DNA of 8,311 nucleotides from a bacterium TMED144 (lineage in GTDB: Bacteria; Fidelibacterota; Marinisomatia; Marinisomatales; TCS55). Within the stretch, counting starts at the first letter, position 1. Every line of letters begins with the position of its first letter. Location of the stretch: contig NHGT02000005.1 of assembly GCA_002170005.2 (NCBI GenBank), positions 58,698 through 67,008 of the forward strand, given 5' to 3'. Under the pieces are notes generated by a model, which was given only the letters and a program-made list of their open reading frames with translations, was not told the origin of the DNA and made no database searches. The translations under genes were made by a program, and so were the position numbers. Of the stretch, positions 1 through 6,203 are shown in pieces.

Positions 1-816
1 ACAAACGGCACATATCCTCCAGGATCAATTTTTAAAATGGTTGTGGCTATAGAGCTTTTAGAAAGAAACTTGATTGATGTAAATTGGCAAGTTCTTTGTA
101 ATGGTGAATATGAATTTTTTGAAAGCACACACAAGTGCACTGGAAGTCATGGGTACGTAAACTTAAACGATGCTATGACCATGTCATGCAATATATTTTT
201 TTATGAAGCAGTACAAAAAATTAGACTGGATAATTTAGCTAAAAGATCAAAAGCCCTTTTTCACGGACTTCCAACCGGGATAGACCTTCCCAATGAAATG
301 AAAGGAAGGGTTCCAGATAGAGCTTATATGAATAAACTCTATGGAACGGACGGTTGGTCGACTGGTGCATTACTAAATATATCTATTGGTCAAGGCGAGG
401 TTCTTGTTACACCGGTACAAATGATTGCTTATATTAATACAATAGCAACCTATGGAAATTACAATCCTATTTATATTGTAAAAAATGAGGACAGATCTGC
501 TATTTCAACCTCGATAAGTAAATTAACATGGAAAAAAATAAATAATTACATGAGAAATGTAATTATAGATCAAAATGGCACAGGGAGGTTATCAGACCCA
601 AGAATATCAAATCTTTCAATTTATGGCAAAACGGGCACAGCTGAAAACCCTCATGGTGAACCTCATGCTTGGTTCATTGGCTATTCAGATAATTTAAAGC
701 AAAAAAATTCTGTGGTTGTCCTTATTGAAAACGGTGGAAGCGGTGGTAAAATAGCATCTCCGTTAGCGAGAGATATTTTTCGTTTTTTAAACAATAAAAA
801 TAAAGAAAAAAGCTAA
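1..816 (+). CDS. mrdA: Penicillin-binding protein 2 (peptidoglycan D,D-transpeptidase), 3' part
   Basis: This is the C-terminal transpeptidase domain of an elongasome class B PBP, which cross-links peptidoglycan stem peptides in the periplasm during side-wall growth. The gene enters from the left edge in frame 1, so the ATG at 37 is internal. All three active-site motifs are visible: SxxK as S-I-F-K within YPPGSIFK (serine codon 25-27), SxN as S-C-N at 184-192, and KTGT starting at 628. The stretch ISIGQGEVLVTPVQM is also typical of PBP2. A pair of cysteines before the SxN motif (codons near 97 and 136) matches the usual C-x-G...C pattern of PBP2 proteins, although the tryptophan usually after the second cysteine is a threonine here. 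The N-terminal membrane anchor and pedestal domain lie outside the window. The stop codon directly abuts the rodA start, the standard PBP2-RodA arrangement. The assignment to PBP2 rather than the septal FtsI rests on these motifs and on the rodA neighbour. Confidence 0.95.
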   Translation, partial: TNGTYPPGSIFKMVVAIELLERNLIDVNWQVLCNGEYEFFESTHKCTGSHGYVNLNDAMTMSCNIFFYEAVQKIRLDNLAKRSKALFHGLPTGIDLPNEMKGRVPDRAYMNKLYGTDGWSTGALLNISIGQGEVLVTPVQMIAYINTIATYGNYNPIYIVKNEDRSAISTSISKLTWKKINNYMRNVIIDQNGTGRLSDPRISNLSIYGKTGTAENPHGEPHAWFIGYSDNLKQKNSVVVLIENGGSGGKIASPLARDIFRFLNNKNKEKS

Positions 817-2043
817 ATGATAGATTTTTATCTCTCTAAAATCAAATCATCTCCACTTGGTATTTTGTGGATTGTTTTTTCCTTGATTTTGATTGGTTTA
901 ATATCACTTAATAGTATCAGTGTTATTGATTCTCAAAGCTCATCAGGCGCTTTTAAAAAACAACTCATCTTTATAATACCGTCTCTAATATTAATGTTGG
1001 GCAGTCTGCTTTTATCAAAAAAATTCATTCATGAAAGAATATATTACATCTACATTTTTTCAATAGCCTTTGTTTCATTTCCCTTTCTTGGAAATGAGGT
1101 GCAGGGAACATATAGATGGATTGATTTGGGTTTGCCCTTCAATATTCAGCCTTCCGAATCTGTAAAGTGGATCGCAATTATTGCTTTAGCAAGATTTTTA
1201 TCAGATAGAGATAAGCATATAACTAATTTTTCTACAATTATTTATTCATTACCACTGCTATTAATACCTTCAATAATAGTTTTCAACCAACCTGACCTAG
1301 GAACTGCTTCTGTTTTGCTCTCCCCTATAATTCCTATGCTCTATTGGGCAGGCGCTAAACCTTATCATTTATTTTTAATTATTGCACCATTTTTAAGCAT
1401 ATTATCAGCATCAAATGTTCTTATCTTTACTGTTTGGATAGCGATAATGGCTTTAGTGATTTTTGCTTTAAGAAAACATGGCTGGCACGGAATTGCTATA
1501 TTTTTTATCAACATTTTTTTAGGGTTGATATTCCCTCTAGTGTGGAATTCTCTAAGAGATTATCAAAAAAATAGAGTCTTAACATTTATAAACCCTGAGT
1601 TAGATCCACTTGGTGCTGGTTATCAGATAATTCAAAGCAAAACCGCTCTTGGTTCTGGTGGTTTGTGGGGGAAAGGATGGGGTGAGGGCACACAAACCCA
1701 ACTTAAATTTCTTCCTGTTCAAGAATCAGATTTTATTGTTAGCGTTATTGGTGAAGAGCTTGGTTTTGTAGCCTTATTTGTGATGATTTTTTTGTTTAGT
1801 ATTTTCATGTACCGAATTTTAAGCCTATCATATAATGCCTCAGATAAGTTTTCAGGCTTAATCTTGATTGGCATATCATCAATATTTTTATCCCATATCT
1901 TTGTTAACTGCGCAATGGTTTCAGGCATGATGCCAGTAAAAGGCTTGCCATTACCATTTATTTCGTATGGAGGTTCATTTTTAATTTCTTGCTTTATCAT
2001 GGTTGGTTTAATTTTAAATTTTGGACGAGAGCAGAGCTATTAA
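817..2043 (+). CDS. rodA: Rod shape-determining protein RodA (SEDS peptidoglycan glycosyltransferase)
   Basis: RodA is an integral inner-membrane SEDS protein that polymerises lipid II into glycan strands in complex with PBP2. The 408-residue length is normal for the family. Several hydrophobic segments alternate with short loops. Family signatures appear in order: GTYRWIDLGLPFNIQPSE at about 97-114, QPDLGTA at 158-164, DPLGAGYQIIQSKTALGSGG at 263-282, GKGWGEGTQTQLKFLP at 285-300, the ESDFIVSVIGEELGF loop at 303-317, and GLPLPFISYGGS at 376-387. Asp263 in DPLGAGYQ lies in the region that holds the essential aspartate of characterised RodA proteins. The ATG follows the PBP2 stop with no spacer and no clear Shine-Dalgarno, so translation is probably coupled to mrdA. 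FtsW is the main alternative; the PBP2 partner and the close match to RodA-type motifs favour RodA. Confidence 0.95.
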   Translation: MIDFYLSKIKSSPLGILWIVFSLILIGLISLNSISVIDSQSSSGAFKKQLIFIIPSLILMLGSLLLSKKFIHERIYYIYIFSIAFVSFPFLGNEVQGTYRWIDLGLPFNIQPSESVKWIAIIALARFLSDRDKHITNFSTIIYSLPLLLIPSIIVFNQPDLGTASVLLSPIIPMLYWAGAKPYHLFLIIAPFLSILSASNVLIFTVWIAIMALVIFALRKHGWHGIAIFFINIFLGLIFPLVWNSLRDYQKNRVLTFINPELDPLGAGYQIIQSKTALGSGGLWGKGWGEGTQTQLKFLPVQESDFIVSVIGEELGFVALFVMIFLFSIFMYRILSLSYNASDKFSGLILIGISSIFLSHIFVNCAMVSGMMPVKGLPLPFISYGGSFLISCFIMVGLILNFGREQSY

Positions 2044-2103
2044 AAATTGAATAGCTCAAATAATAATTTATTGTTAAATTTATTTCATCCTATCATGCAT
2101 TTT

Positions 2104-2919
2104 ATGAAAATAAGCAAAAAACTATTATTTATATGTTCTTTATTTTTATTACAGGAGTTTATTTTTTCTCAATCCAATTCATTGGCAAGAGAAATAAGAA
2201 ATATTAATGATAAAATCGCTAATCAATCTATTAAAACCGATTCTCTTGAAGCACAGATAAGCCTTTTACTTCCTGAACTGCAAAATGCTCTAAAAGCAAA
2301 TTTAAAAGCCAAAGAACAAACAGATTCTGTAGCCATTGTTCTCATAAATAGGATAAACACTATTCAGAACAAAATGAGATTAATTGAAGACAAAGCAGCA
2401 TATATTGATAGTGTAAACTTTGAAATACTAGCTCAATTAGTAATGATTGAAAATAAAATTGTAACCTTGACAAATAGCTTTACCGAAATATATACTTTAA
2501 AAAACACGAAGTCCTCTACATCAAGTCCATCTTCTATTAGCCCAGAACAATATAAAAAAAACTATATCGACGCTCTATCTTTTTATCAAAATGGAGAATA
2601 TGACAAAGCTGTAACCCTTTTTTCTAAACTGGTACAGACTGATCCATCAAATGATCTAGCTGACAACAGCCAATATTGGTTAGCTGAATGTTACTATACA
2701 ATGAAAAATTATAAAAGAGCAGTAAGTGAATTCACAAAAGTTTTTAGTTTTCCCGCAACGGATAAAGATGATGATGCTCAATTGAAACTCGGACACTGCT
2801 ATAGAAGCATGGGAAATACAAAAAAAGCAATAGAGGAATATCAGCGCCTAGTTGACTATTTTCCTGGATCAGAATTTTACAATAAAGCTTTAGAATCTAT
2901 AAAGCAGCTTAATATTTAA
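2104..2919 (+). CDS. CpoB/YbgF-like periplasmic coiled-coil TPR protein
   Basis: This is a predicted secreted periplasmic protein with the architecture of YbgF/CpoB, which in E. coli links Tol-driven outer-membrane constriction to peptidoglycan synthesis. With the ATG at 2104 it has 271 residues. A signal peptide spans about 1-23 (KISKK, then a hydrophobic stretch ending FIFSQ). Residues 25-130 are charged and heptad-like, consistent with a coiled coil, and a Ser/Thr linker follows at 136-148. Residues 149-271 hold three TPR-type units that match the CpoB pattern closely: ALSFYQNGEYDKAVTLF, then SQYWLAECYYTMKNYKRAV, then DDAQLKLGHCYRSMGNTKKA. The start is uncertain. An in-frame TTG at 2047 and an ATG at 2095 would add 19 or 3 residues; 2104 was chosen because it gives a clean signal peptide. 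No Shine-Dalgarno is seen at any of these starts. tolQRAB and pal are not in the window; the neighbours are mrdA-rodA upstream and a GT5-like gene 3 bases downstream. A generic BamD-like or other TPR protein is possible but less likely. Confidence 0.8.
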   Translation: MKISKKLLFICSLFLLQEFIFSQSNSLAREIRNINDKIANQSIKTDSLEAQISLLLPELQNALKANLKAKEQTDSVAIVLINRINTIQNKMRLIEDKAAYIDSVNFEILAQLVMIENKIVTLTNSFTEIYTLKNTKSSTSSPSSISPEQYKKNYIDALSFYQNGEYDKAVTLFSKLVQTDPSNDLADNSQYWLAECYYTMKNYKRAVSEFTKVFSFPATDKDDDAQLKLGHCYRSMGNTKKAIEEYQRLVDYFPGSEFYNKALESIKQLNI

Positions 2920-2922
2920 AAA

Positions 2923-3750
2923 ATGTCTTTGAAACTATTTTATTTAACAGCAGAAATATCTCCATTTGCTAACACTTCTCATTTAGCCGATTACTCGGTT
3001 AAAGTTCCATTAGCTTTACAAGAGTTAGGGCATGATATAAGGACAATAATTCCAAAATATGGTTTTGTCAGTGAGAGAAAATATATCCTAAGAGAGGTAA
3101 TAAGATTAAGAGAAATTCCTTTTGAGTTTGATGATGAAGAAGTCTTTACATCAGCCAAAAGCGCTTTTATTCCAAAAACAAGGGTCCAAGTCTATTTTTT
3201 AGAAAATGACTCAAGGTTTAAAACATTGTCAAATTTATTATATAAATCAAAAAACGGTCGAATTATTCCTGATAATCCTGAACGTTTTGCGTATTTTTCT
3301 AAGGCCTCTCTTGCAACTCTTCCTCACCTATTTTGGAAGCCGGACATATTAATTTGTAACGACTGGCAAACAGCAATGACGCCAATGATATATAAGCAAT
3401 TATATGATTCCAAAGAATTTTATGATAATATCAAAACAGTTCTTACCATACACTCAATTGATGAATATGTTAATTTTAATCGAAAAGCTTTTGAATTAGC
3501 TGGAGTGAGTTTACCAGCATCCGTAAAAAGTGATAATATTAACATTTATGAGTTGGTTGCTCCATTTGCAGATCTTATTATTACTATTGATACACCTGAA
3601 TCAAACACTTATGATGATTTTATGAAAATAAAAGGAATGAGTTCCTTGAAAAACAACATAATTAAGGCTAATATTGAAGATTTAGACAATCCTAACTACA
3701 ACTCAATATCTGATATTATCAATGAGAATCTTTTAAAAAAGTTTAAATAG
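2923..3750 (+). CDS. Single-domain glycogen/starch synthase-like (GT5) protein, probably not a working synthase
   Basis: This 275-residue protein matches only the N-terminal Rossmann domain of GT5 glycogen synthases, which normally run to about 470-490 residues. GT5 hallmarks are visible: an N-terminal strand LKLFYLTAEISPF, GHDIRTIIPKYG at 36-47, DNPERFAYFSKASL at 117-130, PDILICNDWQT at 140-150 and KTVLTIHS at 171-178. The KTGGL motif that binds the ADP-glucose phosphate in GlgA is replaced by N-T-S-H-L (17-21), so the lysine and both glycines are missing. The Asp and His corresponding to E. coli D137 and H161 appear kept (D147, H177), but the domain with the other catalytic Lys and Glu is absent. 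From memory, Bacteroidota have a similar stand-alone protein of about 270 residues, annotated glycogen/starch synthase, with closely matching segments (EVIRL, then P-K-x-R-V/I-Q-V-Y-F). No signal peptide, so cytoplasmic. It starts 3 bases after the CpoB-like gene and lies 13 bases before the lipoprotein gene. Fold confident; function unknown. Confidence 0.8.
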   Translation: MSLKLFYLTAEISPFANTSHLADYSVKVPLALQELGHDIRTIIPKYGFVSERKYILREVIRLREIPFEFDDEEVFTSAKSAFIPKTRVQVYFLENDSRFKTLSNLLYKSKNGRIIPDNPERFAYFSKASLATLPHLFWKPDILICNDWQTAMTPMIYKQLYDSKEFYDNIKTVLTIHSIDEYVNFNRKAFELAGVSLPASVKSDNINIYELVAPFADLIITIDTPESNTYDDFMKIKGMSSLKNNIIKANIEDLDNPNYNSISDIINENLLKKFK

Positions 3751-3763
3751 TTTTTCTACATCA

Positions 3764-4963
3764 ATGCTTAGATTCTTTTTTTGTATTTTTTATTTCCTCT
3801 TTTTTATTTCCATATATTCTTGTGAAGAAAACCCTATTATTGTAGAAAATGAAAATTTACCTCTGAATTTGGATACTTTATCCTTTAATGTCACAAAAAC
3901 CATTAATTATAAAGTCGAACCTGCATTCGGTAACCTAGATACTCTTTTCTTTGGAGAATATGAAGGGTTTAAATTTCATTATAGCCTTATAGGTTTTGAT
4001 ACTTTATCAGAGGATAGTGATCATTCTTATAATTTATATAAGGATTCTTTAATAGTTGATAGCGCTGAAATATCTTTAAAAAGTTTTTCAGATACCTTGA
4101 TTTCAAACCAAAAGTTTAATCTACGATATTTCCCTAATTTTAGTGATTCAGTATTCAATGAGAGCGAGGCAAGCTTTAAAAATTTCACCAATTACTCATC
4201 TTCATCAATTCTCTCTTCATCTTCAATGATGGTAGATTCATCAGACACCACTGTAATGCTTAAATTTGTCGTTGATACTGAGGATATTGAAAAAATAACA
4301 GGTACAAACATTGATAATTTTAATATGTCCTTTATTGTAGAAACTTCTGACAAAATCGAAGGTTCTTTAAAGTTTCATAGTTCAGAAACAATTTCAGGTT
4401 ATTATCCCAGAATGAAAGTCTTTTATAAAAATTCTAAAAATGATACGATAAACTTTCAAAAGTCATTTCGTTCTTACGATGATATAACAATAATTGAACA
4501 ACCAGCTGTCAAACAAAGTGACACGGCAAATATTTCTCTCGGTTATGCCAAAGGGCTCAAGTCATTAGTCTATGTAGAACTGGACGACTTTAGACTTCCT
4601 GATAGAGGAATTTTGAAGAAAGCTGAATTAATACTTAACAACGTTGATTTAGATTCAAGCTCAACTTTTACAATCGATTCTTACCCTATTGAATCGACAG
4701 GAGATTATGATGTTTTTAATGAGTATAATGACGACCCTTATGGAGTTAATTTTACTTTTATGACAACATCAAACACTGTAAATGGTGAAGTTAAATTAAA
4801 CCACCGAAGCGCTTTGAGAGAAATATCAAAGGGATCAAGAGTAAATTACGGCTTTAAAGTTGAATCTAGCCCTGTTAACAACTTATTTAAATCCACAAGT
4901 TTCCATAGTTTAAATAGCAAAGATTTGTTTCCAGTTATGAGAGTTATCTATGCAATTCCTTAA
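3764..4963 (+). CDS. DUF4270-like lipoprotein with two duplicated beta-rich units
   Basis: This is a predicted outer-membrane or surface lipoprotein of 399 residues with unknown function. The N-terminus is an aromatic-rich hydrophobic signal ending in I-Y-S-C, with the lipid-accepting cysteine at 20. The tyrosine at -2 is atypical, and the acidic pair E-E directly after the cysteine resembles surface-export signals of some Bacteroidota lipoproteins. The mature part contains no other cysteine and looks beta-rich. Two units, about 58-221 and 255-396, share ordered landmarks (see the separate entries). The second unit's pattern, G-x-x-x-G-L-K followed by a strand, RLPDRGILKKAELIL and then more strands, resembles the G-x-G-G-L...INKAEL region I recall from Bacteroidota DUF4270 proteins and the logic of DNRLRE-type domains. 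The preceding single-domain GT5-like gene supports this, since DUF4270 genes commonly have that neighbour. A serine-rich patch lies at 145-160. The last 14 bases overlap the start of the barrel gene. DUF4270 membership is inferred. Confidence 0.7.
   Translation: MLRFFFCIFYFLFFISIYSCEENPIIVENENLPLNLDTLSFNVTKTINYKVEPAFGNLDTLFFGEYEGFKFHYSLIGFDTLSEDSDHSYNLYKDSLIVDSAEISLKSFSDTLISNQKFNLRYFPNFSDSVFNESEASFKNFTNYSSSSILSSSSMMVDSSDTTVMLKFVVDTEDIEKITGTNIDNFNMSFIVETSDKIEGSLKFHSSETISGYYPRMKVFYKNSKNDTINFQKSFRSYDDITIIEQPAVKQSDTANISLGYAKGLKSLVYVELDDFRLPDRGILKKAELILNNVDLDSSSTFTIDSYPIESTGDYDVFNEYNDDPYGVNFTFMTTSNTVNGEVKLNHRSALREISKGSRVNYGFKVESSPVNNLFKSTSFHSLNSKDLFPVMRVIYAIP
3935..4426 (+). other. First copy of an internal protein duplication in the lipoprotein
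   Basis: Encodes residues 58-221. Landmarks in order: G64-x-x-x-G68-F-K, then AEISL at 101-105, VFNE at 130-133, F190-I-V-E-T-S, FHS at 204-206 and P-R-M-K-V-F-Y at 215-221. Compared with the second copy it carries an acidic insertion (around 82-90) and a serine-rich insertion (145-160). The duplication shows at protein level only; no long nucleotide repeat was noticed. Confidence 0.6.
4526..4951 (+). other. Second copy of the internal protein duplication in the lipoprotein
   Basis: Encodes residues 255-396. Landmarks run in the same order as in the first copy: G260-x-x-x-G264-L-K, AELIL at 287-291, VFNE at 317-320, F364-K-V-E-S-S, FHS at 380-382 and F-P-V-M-R-V-I-Y at 389-396. The copy is shorter than the first and ends three residues before the stop codon, so the C-terminus of the protein coincides with the end of this unit. 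Confidence 0.6.
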
Positions 4964-6203
4964 TAAAATAACAGTTTTATTCTTGTTGCTATTGAGCTTT
5001 ACAATATCTCAATCTATAGAAAGTGCTTACGGGTTAGGTTTAAACAAAACGTCTTTGCATACATCAACAATTGGTAGTGGTGGCGCAGGTCTCATACCCA
5101 CCTTTCATCAAGGAGCCTCAATTGACAATGTTTCATCATGGCCAAACCTAGGTTCAACATTTATTTCCGTTTCCTATGAATCACAATCATCTAATTATAA
5201 AGAAAGTGTTAAGAGTTCTATCTATTCAGGGATCTCAGGCTTGCAATTCATTGCCCCTTTTAAAGATCGTTTTGCTTTAGGTATATCTATAAAACCTGCT
5301 AATACAGTTAATACTAGACTTATGACTGATACTGTAAGTATTTCTTACAATAATATTCCTCTTAAATCAAGTAAATTTTTCTCAGCTGGGGGTGGAATCA
5401 TAAAGGGGTCTTTTGGCATTTCTATGCCTTTGAGTCAGAGATTTGGCATTGGAATATCAATTAACAATTATTTTGGTTCGAGCAGAGATGAGCAATCTTT
5501 ATATATTGAGCCATATAATTACAGATTATTTAATATACGGAGTTTTGAAGGGTTAACATATTCCATTGATATGAGTGGAAATATTTTTTCAAATCAAGGA
5601 CGAAATCTAACATTATTTTCTAAAATACTTTTTGCCCCAAAACCTATAAATGCAATATTATATACTTTTGACATGTATGAAGATAGAAACAACAATTTTG
5701 CTTTTGATGCAGCTGACTATCCAAACGAATTAGATGTTGATACAACCTCAATTAATGATATTTATTCCCCTTTTGAGCTAGGTCTTGGCTTTACTTATAA
5801 TTTTAATGAATTTCTGTATGCCTTTTCAGAATATCAAAGTTTTAAAGATTTTGGGAACAATCTTAACCTTAATTCTATTTTTAAAGATAAGATTAATAAT
5901 CACAATCAATTAAGTATGGGTTTTTTAAGGTTTGGCAATCCAAATTCTAACTCTTGGCAAGATCAATTGATATTAAGATTTGGTATCAATCAAACTAAGT
6001 ACCAATATTATTTATCTCAATCTTACGTAATTGAGAATAGTATTTCATTTGGTTTTGGATTTAAATTTGGTTTGATTGGTAATCAAATAGATTTGTCCTA
6101 CAGATTTGGGAATAGAGAAGGATTAAATAAAAAAGAAACAATTCAAAACCTTAATATTTCAATTTCGATAGGAGATATTTGGTTTTTAAAAAGGAGAAAC
6201 TAA
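4950..6203 (+). CDS. Outer-membrane beta-barrel protein (FadL/PorV-like, family not certain)
   Basis: This is a 417-residue exported protein likely to form an outer-membrane beta-barrel. A signal peptide covers about 1-20 (LNKITVLFLLLLSFTISQS). The mature protein has a glycine-rich N-terminal stretch (YGLGLNKTS, IGSGGAGLIP), followed by many short alternating strands such as FALGISIKP, FGIGISINNYF, PFELGLGFTYNF, ISFGFGFKFGL, IDLSYRFGNREG and LNISISIGDIWFLKRRN. It has no cysteine. The ending, Y-x-F-G-x-R-E-G and then a last strand ending W-F-x-K-R, resembles FadL/OmpP1-like barrels of Bacteroidota that I recall beside a TPR protein gene. Residues 245-256 form a calcium-loop-like D-x-N-x-N-x-x-x-D-x-x-D pattern. 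The start lies inside the lipoprotein gene, with a weak GAGAG 6 bases upstream, and the stop shares one base with the start of the TPR gene, so all three are probably co-translated. The substrate is unknown; a secretion-associated role (PorV/SprF-like) is an alternative to transport. Confidence 0.75.
   Translation: MQFLNKITVLFLLLLSFTISQSIESAYGLGLNKTSLHTSTIGSGGAGLIPTFHQGASIDNVSSWPNLGSTFISVSYESQSSNYKESVKSSIYSGISGLQFIAPFKDRFALGISIKPANTVNTRLMTDTVSISYNNIPLKSSKFFSAGGGIIKGSFGISMPLSQRFGIGISINNYFGSSRDEQSLYIEPYNYRLFNIRSFEGLTYSIDMSGNIFSNQGRNLTLFSKILFAPKPINAILYTFDMYEDRNNNFAFDAADYPNELDVDTTSINDIYSPFELGLGFTYNFNEFLYAFSEYQSFKDFGNNLNLNSIFKDKINNHNQLSMGFLRFGNPNSNSWQDQLILRFGINQTKYQYYLSQSYVIENSISFGFGFKFGLIGNQIDLSYRFGNREGLNKKETIQNLNISISIGDIWFLKRRN
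6191..6196 (+). promoter_or_regulatory. Strong Shine-Dalgarno site for the TPR lipoprotein gene
   Basis: AAGGAG lies 6 bases before the ATG at 6203, inside the last codons of the barrel gene. It fixes the start at 6203 rather than the in-frame TTG at 6179, which would put eight extra residues in front of the signal peptide. It is the only near-perfect, well-spaced ribosome binding site in the window. Confidence 0.8.

Noticed and set aside
37..816. ATG at 37 as the start of a short PBP-like gene
   Set aside because: The frame is open to base 1 and the codons before the ATG encode the catalytic YPPGSIFK motif, so the gene continues leftward.
1719..2000. Open reading frame of 93 codons on the minus strand
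   Set aside because: It lies wholly inside rodA, antisense to its most conserved motifs, and its translation shows no recognisable domain. It is a shadow of rodA.
2044..2103. Promoter between rodA and the CpoB-like gene
   Set aside because: No sigma-70-like or Bacteroidota-type TTTG/TAnnTTTG pair with proper spacing could be seen. The stretch is simply AT-rich.
3740..3800. Frameshift or premature stop that truncated a full-length glycogen synthase
   Set aside because: The following sequence begins a lipoprotein with a signal peptide and shows nothing like the GT5 C-terminal domain. The length also fits the stand-alone family recalled from Bacteroidota, so the short form looks native.
4190..4250. 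Serine-rich stretch as a DNA tandem repeat
   Set aside because: The TCA/TCT runs are imperfect and short. They are explained as coding for a flexible serine patch in the lipoprotein.
6179..6202. Upstream TTG start for the TPR lipoprotein gene
   Set aside because: The AAGGAG at 6191-6196 sits downstream of the TTG and correctly spaced for the ATG at 6203, which also begins a normal lipoprotein signal.
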